A DNA stretch of 64,000 bases from Branchiostoma floridae (Eukaryota > Chordata > Leptocardii > Amphioxiformes > Branchiostomatidae): NCBI RefSeq assembly GCF_000003815.2, contig NC_049979.1:4726206-4790205 (forward strand). Direction: 5' to 3'. The notes under the pieces are model-generated. The model was not told the origin of the DNA. It saw nothing but the letters and a program-made list of their open reading frames with translations, and searched no databases. The position numbers and the translations under genes are program-made. This document shows, piece after piece, positions 46,684 through 60,000 of the stretch (the first letter of the stretch is position 1; each line of letters opens with the position of its first letter).

Positions 46684-47481
46684 GATGTGTCAGCCCTTGT
46701 TGCAGTTGTTTTACAGAAATCTTTTGAATCTTTGATGACTGTTACCGTTGTTTAATGTCGAAGTGCACTCAGTCAAGGTTGGGGAGTAATCTCTGTACAC
46801 ACCTAAGAACAGTAACAGATTTGCATATGACCAAATGACCAAAAAACATCGCAGTGACAGTTTGAGAAAGAATTAAAATGCTCTGTGTGCCTCGCGGCTT
46901 TTTAATAATAACGTGTCATGTCATGTTTGGTTGTCTTTCTATGCATACACTTCCTATTTGTTTTCCACTATAGCGTATACCTGAACACTAAGAAGACATG
47001 TGAGGAAAGGTGCTATATGTCTTAACCTCTTTCAACAACTAAGGGGAACTCTTTCAACAAGTAAAGTAGTCAAAGTTTTTGATGCTACAAAAATGTCCCA
47101 GATGCTACAAAAATGTCTTTCAGAAAGTGTAACTTGTTCAAGAAATTGTCCTTCAACAACAAAGGACAAGAAGTTAATTGTAGTTGTTGCAGCAAAGCAT
47201 ACAACATTAGACTAAAATGGAGGAGTAACACTACAAGACTTACAAAAAAATGTAGTACAATTTTTGATGAAAGTGAAAGAATCACATCAATAATAGAGCC
47301 ACTGACAATAACCTTTTTCACCTTGATATTTAATAAATCACTGGTGGGTTTTCAAATGTACAGTAGTAGTTGGAGTGAGTCCATGTGCTCCCAGGAGGTC
47401 GCTGCTGGCTGACTGATATGTGTGTGGTTATGTAGAAGTGCAGCATGGGGCTGCAATCGGGGGGTCGGAACAACCAGAAAC

Positions 47482-47898
47482 TAGGGGTGGGTACCGGTAC
47501 AAAACCGTTTTTTTTAATTTCTGGACCGGTCCGGAAAAAAGGGACCTGAAAAAATCAGTGTACCCGACTTAGACCGATTAAAAAATGAAGACACAATGTC
47601 AGCAGGCATTTACATGTTTTGGGGCTTACCGCCTGATACCGATTCAAGAAAATAACGAGCAAAGTAGACTAGAGTTTAAAGTCATTTCTACCATGTTTCT
47701 ACAGTTAAACCTACAGAGGCAGTTAGCCTTGTTTACAAGGATTTTGAAACACCAGAGGGAGTTGGATGCTCCACCAAACAGATTCCTTTGTAGCAAAATT
47801 GACCATTGTTTAAGTATCTCCATTGACAAGTTTTCACCATTAGCTACAGGTTCACGTCCAGACCTAGACCCGATCCTCTGGACCGGTACCCACCCCTA
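47482..47898. mobile_element. hAT MITE, 417 bp, 8-bp TSD
   Basis: Ends TAGGGGTGGGTACCGGT and ACCGGTACCCACCCCTA. CCAGAAAC directly flanks both sides (47474-47481 and 47899-47906), a perfect 8-bp duplication typical of hAT. No transposase. Confidence 0.9.
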
Positions 47899-48104
47899 CC
47901 AGAAACCTAATATCCAGATTTGCTTTACATGTTATGGCAGCCTTTGTAACTACAGACTGCATAAGGAGATGGGACAATATCATTTTTGGATACATCTTTT
48001 TTTATAAGTGTTTTTTGAGTGATTTCTCTACTGACATGCCTTCTTCCAAGGTATTCAGCAGGGTTTTGTTCTGCCCAGTGACACAAAGCTCAAAATTTAT
48101 ATCT

Positions 48105-48331
48105 GTCGGTTAACACTAGTTCACCATTATCCGCGGGGTAACCTATATCCATTGTTTTTCAAAATAGGGTGTTTAGGCACATCAAGCCGACGAGTGATAG
48201 TTTTAAACTGCAATATAGTGAAAATAGTGCAATTTGGAAGCATCGTCCGTCGACGTGAAATCCTCAAATACCCTGTTTTTTAAAACCAATGGATATAGGT
48301 TACCCAACGGATAATGGTGAACTAGAGTTAA
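48105..48331. mobile_element. MITE with TAGTTCACCTTTATCC ends, copy 2
   Basis: AACACTAGTTCACCATTATC at the left and GATAATGGTGAACTAGAGTT at the right, with CCGCGGGGTAACCTATATCC and its complement just inside. Confidence 0.85.
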
Positions 48332-51300
48332 CCAATAAGGGATGCATTATTGATCACTGGCTGTGATTCATTAAAAAAATTTCCCCACTTTCAGACAATG
48401 AAAAGCAGTACCAACACTTCCTATATTTGTTTGATTTTGTGAACTGGTAAACAGCTTGGAGGTCTTTGAAAACTATGGGCAAAATTCATATATATTCAAA
48501 GGGTGTCTGCAAAGTATGTTAGGGAAGTTTAGTCAAAGTTACCCATGGAAGAAGGCAACATGAACTGTTACCAGCATGCTAACACTGATGTATCTGGGCC
48601 CTGGCTCTTCAGAAACACTAATTAGTAACTTTTTTCAGGGGTATTGCAACCACTCAATGTACAGCCATAGGGTATATTAACAACTATATAGTCAATGTGG
48701 TGTCTTTATAAAGCGTTTGAACCATGTTCTCTCACTAATATATTGTTCTTAAGCTTCTAATATATACAAGGTTAAGTTTGCAGTGCATTCATATCATGTG
48801 TCTATCATGTAAGTCTTGTTTTGTGAAAGTCCAGTACATCTTTCTACACCACTGTACAAACTCATTAGCACCATGCTTTAGTAACACCCCGGTTTTTACC
48901 ACAAGTGGTTGCAATGTTGCAGACCCCAAAAATACATACAACGAGAAACCTCATGTTCTAAATTTATGCGTAATCTATCAACATAGTTTTTGTTATAGCA
49001 ATAATCCAGGTATTTCTCCAGGCAGATTTAACTGGTCAACTCCACTTCTGGTACAATAGGATTTGGCCAAATGTATTCACTTCCTCTCCTTTTTGTCTGA
49101 TCAATGTGTTTCATGACAGGGTGAATTGTTAACGTTTTTCTAAAACTTTTCTAATATACACAAATCAAACTAATATTTGTTTCCTACTCCAATCCTGGAT
49201 TACTCAAATATGAGACGTGTTTTTTTTGGGGGGGGGGGGGGCGAAACGAGTCTTAATGTTTACAACACATGAGGTGTACCCCATCTAGTGTTAGGAGGTC
49301 TCGGAGGTGCTAGCAGTGTGTCAACTGGCAGCAGTTGTAAAGGCACTCTGTGGAGCAAGCTGCCAATCTTCAGGCGACGTCTTTGGCCTTTCCCAGAACG
49401 GAGAGGACCTGAACAGAACCAGAGTTTCCACCATGCAAGTGTCAGTTGTGTACAACACCCGTCAGCCAGCAGCAGCCTCAAACACCGTGGACTCAGCACA
49501 TGGGTCAGTGTGGGCAAGTCCCTCTGTGTACAAATGGAAGCTCTTTCCTAGCCTTACATAGTACCAAAGCCCATCCACAATGGCCTACTTGACGTTATTA
49601 TTAGAGATTCTAGTACTTTGTTAAACTTGATGTAGTCCTGCCACCTCCTCTTCAAGCATCACACAGGTCTGGAAATTACAACATGTACGTCTCCCCTCTC
49701 TGTTGGCGCATTCAGTTATCAGTTTTCAAACTACAAGCATTTCCAGTACATGAAAATTTCCCCCTATTACCTAGTAACATCCTTCAAAAAACCAATTTAT
49801 CAGAAAGTTTTCAAAAACCTACCTAGAGAAATGTACATATACTATTATAAAGGCATGGAAATCATACATTCTATCATCCCTGGAAATTCATACATAAGAT
49901 GTATAAAACTAGATACTTGTCTACACATAATAATTTCCAAGTCAGGACAGCTTGCACTTAAGCAATAGAGTTACAGCAAATACGTTAAGGCTTGATAAAC
50001 TCAGAAATCAATTCAAAATATACAATAGCTGCACCATATCCGTATTTTGTATGCAAGGTTACTCATAATGTGTACCTGATGACAAGAGTAGAGTTATTCC
50101 CTCTTAAACCGTACCCTTAGATTTGCTATGACAGATATTCATGAGTTTCATTGTGAAAAAGAGAAAATCTTGCATGACAGAGGAATTATTACAATAGATC
50201 AAAGAAAATTTGACACCTAGAAAGTATGGTGCAGTAAGAAAAAATAATGTATAAAACATGCACCTTTTTAAACTGCAAGACCATGTCTTTCTTTACAGCT
50301 CTTGGAAGACAATATATATTTATATATATTATATATAATTTCATTGCACCGAGTGTTAAATCATAGAATTTACATCCATGGTGAGGTTTACAGTTAGATA
50401 TTAGTCTTTGCTCACTTAACCGACATTCAATAGTAAAAAGAGTCAACATTCAATAGCATTATTTGTCTTCTACAGGACTGGACTAAATTTGGGGAGACCT
50501 CGCACACTACTGGCAAAACAGATTATGTTCATCAAAGGCCAGAGTGTTATATGAAAGTGTCATATTGTAGATCTAGACGTAACGGTTTGGATGAAATAGC
50601 CAGGCTCTGGACCTTATATCCCACTAACAATGGTCTACATCAATAATTATACTATCGCCTTTTCACAGATTGAAGGGAAGATTCGGTAATTTTTACATGA
50701 AACTGTTAAATGCGTCAAAGTCAACACAGTCCATGTGAAATTTGTTTTTGGTAGCAGGATACCTTTAGAAACATCATGACGTTGGGAAACAGACTTAGTC
50801 TAATAGGTCCTCTTGGAAATGGAGCAATGTGGAGCAACATTACCACGCTTTGGGCCTCAAACATATTATCACATACATCTATTTTCCTTGATAGAAGGTG
50901 ATGATTAATGATTGATTAATCATTGACTGATTGAGGGATTGATTAACACTCTTTTCTTCTGAATTCTTCCTTTTCTGTTTAAGATTTGTCCTGTTAGTAG
51001 TTTATTATCCGAACCCAATTTTTTAAAATTCTATTGATGTAGCCCTTAGCAGGAACCTGCAGAATCTAATGTCAGCCATGAGGAAATGATTCATTCCTAC
51101 TTCCATTAGTCTACTCTTGAAATATGGCACAAAGATGAATTTTGGCACAGAGATCTTTGGAGAAATCCAATATATTTGTTTTGATATTCGGAAAAGTCGT
51201 CAGCCTTTTGGGGCTGCTAAACACTTCAAAGTAATGGTCCAAACTTTCAAAATCAACAACATAACAAAAGCGGGTCAAGTTTGCAGGTATTGACCAGACA

Positions 51301-53749
51301 TTCCATTGCCAATCTTCATGGGAATTTTGCATTCTAAGCTTTTTTTTTCTCTGTGAATGATCCGTTCAGAGTCAAATAATGCAAAAGATTAAAGCTGTGG
51401 ACTTTCCAACAACACTTTGATCAATATGTCGCAAACATGGTAAAGAGTTTACCTTGGTGTAGTTAGGTTCTGTAACACAGAAGAATCAGACTATTTCAAA
51501 ACATTTTCATTTATGTCATTTGATCTATGGCAGAAGATTGATAATCTGATCCACCAAGATCCAAAGAGCTACCAGACCAGCATTCTGTGTGGCTTTACAT
51601 TTTTTTCTTCAAAAATGAACAAAGTCTTGCAAAGTGAAAAATTGGTCTCCTAGTTCTTATTGCTTGTACAAATCTACAAAATGTGATGTTACATCTATCT
51701 GACACCTAGCTGAAGTGTTCAATGCCATACAACATCAAAAGAAAGTCCATGTGACTGAACTATGCTGTCTGGTGTTGAGAGGATGGTAGGATGTATGTTG
51801 TCACTACATTTAGGGTTTGTTTGGATAGTGCTAGAGACTAGTGCCACATCATCACTGTTCTGTACAGCCTCACACCATGGACCTACAAGGATGACTCTAA
51901 AGAAGACTAGAAGACTGCAGCACATGACTGGCCTAGGTGGGGAAACAACTTACAACTACTTGTGTAGCCCCTTCGACTTCTAGAAGGTTACAGTTGAACA
52001 TTACAAGAGGAAATATCAAGTACTGAGTGTCAAAATACGTAGACCTGAAGGCAAATGATAAGAACTCTTGGCACCTACATTCACACTGTCCATTTCACAT
52101 CATGTATGGGCAAATCACCTAGTAGTCTTTTCAATTCAAACATGACTGTCAGTTACACATACAGCAAGGTAGAGTATTTGCTATTTGATTGGTGCATAAA
52201 CATTCATTCCACTCCTTAGGTTTCTTTAAGCTTTCAACGTGGTTGACTCCTATTTCAGTTAACACCACCATTACTGTAGACAGCTTGCTGTCTCTATCAC
52301 TACGGAAAAGTTACGTACGGTATTTGGATTCTCACCACTCTCCTCCCGTCACCAATCTGTTCTTAATGCCATTCCGTAAAAGTCAACCGTCCTAGCAATT
52401 GCTAAATGCATTGATTGCTTTGGTATCAGATCTTTTGTGCGGAGAGGCTCCAGCACAATGTGGTCATCCTTATTAAAGACTTCCAAATGGAGAAAAAGGT
52501 AAACATGGAAACGGTCACCTTCTTGATCAGGACCTTGTAAAAGATTTAGCTGCTGTTGTTAATTTTGCCACGCCACTCAAACCTTACCATGTTCAAAAAG
52601 CCCACTAAAGCTCCCATAAACCTACCATTCTAAAGTCCTCACACAACCCTCACCATTCCTAAACTTGTTCCTATACAGTACCCGTGTTGCGCTCATACGC
52701 ACTCCTCATATGTACAGCTACCCGCACCAAAAGATGCTGCTCCTTCCCCTTTAAAACCTCCTTTTTCTGATCTACCGTGTCCTTCCGGTTTAAGGTTGCA
52801 GTTGGCGGAGAGTTGACCATGAAGACAGTTGGTTTATTGGTAGAGGGACCACAGCCTTGTTTGTGGGAGAGGAAGCCCTATGTTTTTTTACACTATACTG
52901 AAACTGCTTTCATACAGAGAAGGGTCTACATCATTCACTTTGTGTTCTGACTATTGTTGTTGCCTCAGAAGGCATGAAATCAGCTTCACAATTAAGGAGT
53001 ACTGTTTGTTAAAATTTCCAACACATCAAAACCTTAGTAACCATGTCTGTCATTGGCAGTGATGTGCTTGACAATGATCAAAGCTATCAGTGGGTGTATA
53101 TAATATATGTAGACTTTCAGTTCAACTGTTACAGTATGTTTCTGTAGACCCTTTATTTTTGGGGGGTTCATATATCATGCTTCACCTCCCACAAGAGCAG
53201 ACAGACATACTCTAGACAAGGTCCTCTGGTGTCTTGATTACAATGGCACTGAGATTATCAAGTACAAGTTTGTACAATGCATCCTTATATACCTCAATAA
53301 CCCTCAACTGTAGCAGTTGACCCCTGTGCTTTAGAATGTACATGGGGTGTGTAGGTACTGGTTTCTGGATGCCCATGTAAACTTGATGAGGTAAAAACTT
53401 CTGCCATCACCACTATGTGTGTGTGTGTGATGGGGATGTCTGAATCATCCCTTTTACAGTCCACACAGTCACCTGCAGGTTCGGACAGGAGCCAGGCTTG
53501 CACATCTGCCAGCCAAACTGCCATGTACACAACTTTAGGGTGGAAGAAGGCAGCCTGGCAGCCGACCTGTGGGGAAAGGTACTGTCAGCTGCTTGATCCT
53601 TGAATGTTGGCATGGAATGGAATAGAGTTGCTTCATCTTATCAAGTAGAAAAGTGCCCCCACAAAATTGACTTTCATTGAAGATCTACAACCCTGACTCG
53701 GGCTAATGAAAGTAATATTGCTCAGGTTGCCATTAAGATGCAAACTTAA

Positions 53750-53983
53750 CCTTTAAACTGCCAAACCCGGATATATCTGGCACACATATACATGCCCTGT
53801 ATGCCGTGCCCGGATATATCCCAGACAGCGTATTCGCCCGAAGTAACAGCTTTGCGCGTGTGTAGAGCACAAACCCCCGAAGTTAGGGACTTCGGCCTTG
53901 TTCGGCGGTTTCTTTTTGGAGGTCAGCGGCCAACCCTGGCACTTATAGCATTTTATAGGGCTGGAACTTTGGCAGTTTAAGGG
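53750..53983. mobile_element. MITE flanked by TTAA, piggyBac-like ends
   Basis: TTAA at 53746-53749 and 53984-53987. Ends CCTTTAAACTGCCAAA and TTTGGCAGTTTAAGGG. Inside, CCCGGATATATC is present twice. It ends 38 bp from the gephyrin stop codon, so it lies in the gephyrin 3' UTR. Confidence 0.85.
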
Positions 53984-54024
53984 TTAAGCTGTTTCATCAA
54001 ATACAACAAGTCCCGTGGGTTACC

Positions 54025-57000
54025 TCATAACCTGCTGATGATCATGGCATCGACCAGGTCTCCCTTTCGCATCATGGCCCGCTGGTCGGTACGAGGGGGT
54101 AGCACCAATAAGGCATTGGCCATGTGCATGCTCAGTAACCGGCTACTCATCTGGCTTCCTGCAAGAGTCCACACAGGACAGGGCTTGAAATATCTTATGC
54201 CTACCTGCACTTAGAGCACAGCTGAGGAGATACTTTAGGTTGCACAATCATATAAAATATGACAACCAATATCAGGTTGAATTCATTTCTAGATCACACA
54301 TATCATCAACTATCATAATTCCAGCGGGTGCCATAGTACCATCGTATAAAAAAAATCGTCATAGAGGCCTTCTAATCAAGATAACTACATGTAGTACATG
54401 TGCATTTTGAACACCTAAATATCTGCAGTTCATATATCTCAGGATTACTGCCGCTCTATTGGCGCATCACTTTAAATCATTTTACATTCATGTATTTTCA
54501 TCATGTGGCGGTATCATGGCATTCAGTGAAATTATGAAGATTTGATGTACATGTACATTAGGTTACGTTGCAAAGGTAAGCTGCTTTCTCACCTGTACTG
54601 GTAGCCAGTGGAATAGGGTCGTCTGGTGGCCAGTAAAGGGCAGCCCTGTGGTATTCTGGTCTGGGGTCCAGCTTCAGGTCGGACAAAAGCTGTGGACATG
54701 TCAAGTTAACAGTTAACGCTGACAGAAGTTGCCTTTTGTTTGCATGCAGGTCCATCTGGTAGCGTTTGAATCAGACTTAGAATGTTAGCCCCAAGGTCTA
54801 CATCATCCTATGTGTGCATTAATAGCTTAAACAAGACGGCCACGTTTCCATTATCATAACATGCCATATATATACTACAATACTCTCCAAAAAACATCTT
54901 GAAACTATGATATTTCTTGATCAAATTAACAGCAAACACATGTGCTCATCAAAGAGACATGACCCACCAGTGTTCTAGCCAGCCTGAATTTTTTTCTGTC
55001 CCCTGGATTTTGAATGGAAATCCTATCAAGGCTCGACGATTCTAGAGGGTAAAGGGGCATGCTCCCTGGGAAAATTTTTGAAATCTAGACCCTCTGAAAT
55101 GCTATTTCCTTATTTTGAAGGGCAAATTATGCCAATAGACTCCACTTGGTTTAATAATAATCTTTACATACCAACTTTTGTCAGTCACAGGGGACAGAAT
55201 GGGCAAAAGCTTTGTCTGTCCCCAGCAGCAAAATTCCAAAAAGGATGGAAGGATAGACGCTGACTAGAACCCTGTGACCCGCTTACAAAATGTAATGCTG
55301 GTTCACCTTTATCCGCAGGGTAACCTAAATCTGTTGTATTAAAAATTCTAGTATCTAGGGATATCAAGTCAACGGACGGTGGTTTAAAATTGCAATGAAT
55401 TCGAAATATTGCAGTTTTAACCACAGTCTGCCGACTTAAAATCCCTAAATACTCTGCTTTTAAATACGGATATAGGTTACCCTGTGAATAAAGGTGAACT
55501 ATCTTTACATGACAGAGCAGAGTAGTAGTACAAATTACACAGTGCTTACCATGGCCTTGACAGTGGTGAGTTTAGGTTCCATGAACCCTGACATCTTCCT
55601 CAGCGTTGGAACCACGAACAGGTTACAAGTTACGATAGCTGACACAGGGTTCCCTGAGAAGACCAGCCAGGACAAGAAACATGGATGATAAGGGAGGGCA
55701 AAGTAAGGCAATATCATACAAAGACATTGTTTAAAAGTTTTAGTAACTCCATTTGTACTACAGTAGATCCAGTTAATTGCACAACAGATTAACATACATT
55801 TCTTTTAACTGCATGGAATCCCAAAATCCCAAACCGGTGCAATCCAGCGAGATGACTTCGCATTATTGCACCATCTGGATAATTGCACGAAATTCACTGG
55901 CAAATAGGCCGTGTAATTAAGCAGCTTCTACTGTACTTGGTAACAGCAAACATATATCAAAGATTTATTGACACAACTAAAGTACAGTGACCATTATGCG
56001 ACTTTTTTTTCTTTTCATAATGATATATTGAGAGTAAATAAATCATCAGTCTAGGACTGCCAGTCAGTTAGAAGAGTTGGCATGAAGGACGATAGAGGAG
56101 TAAGTCCACACTCAATACACATGCACCATATCCGAATGAAAGCTCATCTGTGTTGGTAAATTCCATAGTGAAAAGTTCACTCAATACACATGCACCATGA
56201 AACTTTTACTGACCTGGCAATGCAAATAGCAACTTCTTCTGCCTACTATACTGTATTGTGGCAAAAGTTGTTGGTTTCCTGTGATTATACATTGAGAAAA
56301 AAAATAGATAGATTTCAGATTATAACAACACTTGTCAATTAACATGTTCAAGAAGTTTAAAGAAGGTTTTCTCTGAGTAATAAAACTGCATGTGAGTGCA
56401 CATTTTAACTGTGTTTATTCACAGCTTTTTTATTGCTTTTATACATATGATGATAGCTTTATTGCACAACAATTGTACGGGGTACAAAGTATGGCATCTA
56501 CATATTAACTACAGTTCTATAACTTAACGCTTATCTAACTAATACAGAAGTTGTAGTATGGGATAAGTTTCTTACAATCATTGGAGGCTTTTACAATCAT
56601 TGGAGGAATTTCTAATGTCTAAACCTTCTTTGATACATGTAACGTTAGGTCCAAGTAACTTTGAAATGTTGAACAAGTAAACGAGTCTTCAAATTCCATG
56701 ATATACTTTACTTGCTTTGGTATACCCACTGTCATGTCTCTGTGGATAAGGAACAACTGCTGCTGAACTGAAGGATATAAGATGATAAACTAGGCGTAGG
56801 AAAAAAATGTTGTGTTTCCTGTTTCAGTCCTGAAAAAATTAGGGTCAGTCGGTAGGGATTACCTTTTTTTCTTGTAATCTTTTTTTTACGCTGGCCAAAA
56901 CTCTAGTGAGACATATTACAATATACAGTTGAACAAAGTAAATTGAAATGCATGAGGACACTTGTCGTTCAATGTCAAACTTTAATTTTGTACATAATAG

Positions 57001-60000
57001 ATACATTTATCCTTCATTAGATAGGACAAGCAGTGTTTTTACATCAATAGGAAGCAGGCTGAATACAAATTCTAACCTGGAAGCTATGTGAGTCTACTGC
57101 CCACCCCCTAAAAAAGTCTAGGGTTGGCGGATTTTTCTAGGGTAGGTAGGGAAACAGGAAACACAACATTTTTTCCTAGGCCCTAGCTAGATATACATGT
57201 AGCAGGCTCTTACCCTGGCTTCATAAACACTCTTCCAAAGTGGATGTGAGCATTAAGGTCCAGTTCCAGCACCTGCTTCAGGTAGTCCTGTACAAGTGAA
57301 CATGATGCAAGAATCACATACGGGGGACTACAACAGGACAACAGCTTTGCACTGCTCTTAATGTCTTATACAGAGGTTACTTCTACACATGTTAGGGCTG
57401 ATGAGAACCGTTCTAGAAACGCAACTTGACCAAATATTCAGACAAAGAGGCAACTTGACCAAACATTCAGACAAAGAGGCAACTTGACCAAACATTCAGA
57501 CAAAGAGGCAACTTGACCAAACATTCAGACAAAGAGGCAACTTGACCAAACATTCAGACAAAGAGGCAACTTGACCAAACATTCAGACAAAGAGGCAACT
57601 TGACCAAACATTCAGACAAAGAGGCAACTTGACCAAACATTCAGACAAAGAGGCAACTTGACCAAACATTCAGACAAAGAGGCAACTTGACCAAACATTC
57701 AGACAAAGAGGCAACTTGACCAAACATTCAGACAAAGAGGCAACTTGACCAAACATTCAGACAAAGAGGCAACTTGACCAAACATTCAGACAGAGGGGTA
57801 GATACAATTATCGAGCAAGACAGGATACCTAAAAAAGTAAAACAACTACTCATCGTATTCTAAATATCACTATTTTTCAGAATTTTTTTTAATGTGAAAA
57901 GATATCTCATTATGGCCTATACTATAGTTGATGAAAAAGACAACCACTTACACTACCCTGGGAAAACCCAAACAAAGAGCTACCGATACCCGCACACCCG
58001 CCCGCCGCAACATCCGTCCACCGATCCAGCTGGCCTCAACTATTGCTTGCAAGCGATAGTTTGGGGCCGGCATAAGTGGGGCCAGCTGGTAGTGGGGCAG
58101 GTGCATGAATGCAGGCACACGTGTGGCAGCCGGGGATCGGTAACTCTCGTTTGCGCCGCTTCTTTGAGTTTGGTTTCTCACGGTACAGTGACACAGGAAG
58201 AGAAATATTCACCTTCTCCCCCATGGAGACACCTCCAGATGTAACAATCACATCTGCTCTGTTCAGGGAATCTTGAAGCATTAGCAGCATCTCATTTGGA
58301 CTAAAGAAGAAACAACATACAAATGTACATTCAAATGAATACATGTACATGTATAGATATGCAGACTTCTTGGTACATAGCCAAACGTTTTGTAAAAAAT
58401 CCCATTACTATACATGTCTGCCCTGCATAGGTTCTAAGGAAAGGAGCCATGTGCCCATGTCCAGTGTAGGCAGCCCATGGCCCTGTTACTATCTCTGATC
58501 AAATGTGCATGTAGACATGATGTACATGTACAGTGTGTATGTTACCTGTCAGGAGCAATGCCCATGTCCAGTGTGGGTAGCCCATGGCCCTGTAAGGTTA
58601 CCAGGAGGGTGGCCTTGTTGCTATCTCTGATCAAATGTGCATGTAGACATGATGTACATGTACTATGTGATCAAATGTGCATGTAGACATGATGTACATG
58701 TACAGTGTGTATGTTACCTGTCAGGAGCAATGCCCATGTCCAGTGTGGGTAGCCCATGGTCCTGCAGGGCTGCCAGGAGAGTGGCCCTGTTGCTATCTCT
58801 GATCTGTCCTGGTTGGAGAGGCTCGCCTGGGTCCACAAGCTGCACCACAAATAAAGGGAAGGGAAGTGTTATGAATGAAAAGAGAACAAGGGAAGAATCT
58901 GTGGATAAGAATTAAGCTTGTGATGAATTTCACTCAAGTATCATAATGCTGTTATGTATGTGAGGCATGTCCATATTAGTTGTTCTCAGCAATGTGAACA
59001 CAAACAAAGGGATGTGTACAGGTATTAATTATGTTGAGCTGATTTGTTCTGCATGGAACTGTTCCAGCATGACTTGTGCTGGAGACAGTCATTCACCTCA
59101 CCATAAATAGACTGAATTAAACAGAGAAAAGTGTAACATCAACTTTCATAAATCTACCGGGTTCCATAAATACTGCCTGCACAATTCCTAGAATTCTTGC
59201 AGACTATACTAATTCTTGAACACTATACCATTTGTCTCACCCCTGAGGCATCGCCAAAAACAGAAATGCATGCTCAGTGCCCAGTGTACATGTGCAAGTG
59301 GGACCCACCTCATTCCCAGTGGACATGACGGCCACTATAGGCAGTTTGTACACCTCCACCTCCGTCACCCCCACAGCTGCCAGCAGACCCACGTCAGACG
59401 GACCCATGCGGATCCCCTTCTCAAGGACACGCTCTCCCTTCTTAATGTCGCTCCCTGTTAGCCTGGGCAGCAGATACAAACATGAATTGCTAAATACTGT
59501 ATCTATCTATGTTTTTTTTAAACCTGAAACCAAATTTAGCGTTTTTTAAAAACGGGGCAAACAGCAATATGGAAATAGACAACAATCTTTGTACGCTCAT
59601 GAACACTTGATCACAATAATTATTGCTTTTTCATGTATCATCATGTATTGTACCATAATGTCTGTAAACTGTTATGTGAATGAGGATAAATGTTGATGCA
59701 AAAAAAAAAAAACATAAAAATAATGGTCAGAGGGTAAAACTTGAAAGAAATGCTAAATTGCTATGTTTCTACATACGTTTCTTACTTCTGGTATTTCTAT
59801 GAATGTGACAGTAATGTGAAGTAGTCTTGTAAAATATCATAATATGACAACATTGACCTGAAATAATGAAACCCCTAGGAATATACACATCATGTGGCAA
59901 ATCACACATTAGCACCACATCTGCTAGCTTGTGTGTGAGGTGTAATACTAGTTCACCTTTATCCGTGAGGTAACCTATATCAGTTGTTTTTAAAAACAGG

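Larger units (their letters stand above)
45626..53745. other. Long stretch without recognisable coding exons
   Basis: This lies between the IgSF stop and the convergent gephyrin stop, so it should hold both 3' UTRs. ATTAAA at 46163 and AATAAA at 47332 are possible plus-strand poly(A) signals; AAATAAA on the minus strand near 53150 is one for gephyrin. It contains MITEs at about 46461, 48105 and a hAT element at 47482, plus a G run at 49229. Nothing else stands out. Confidence 0.5.

Noticed and set aside
49288-49561. Frames of 84-87 codons near 49.3 kb on both strands
   Set aside because: No domain, no splice-compatible neighbours, beside a poly-G run. No support for a gene.
57421-57797. 29-bp direct repeats as a CRISPR array
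   Set aside because: Units are contiguous with no spacers, inside an intron of an animal gene. It is a minisatellite.
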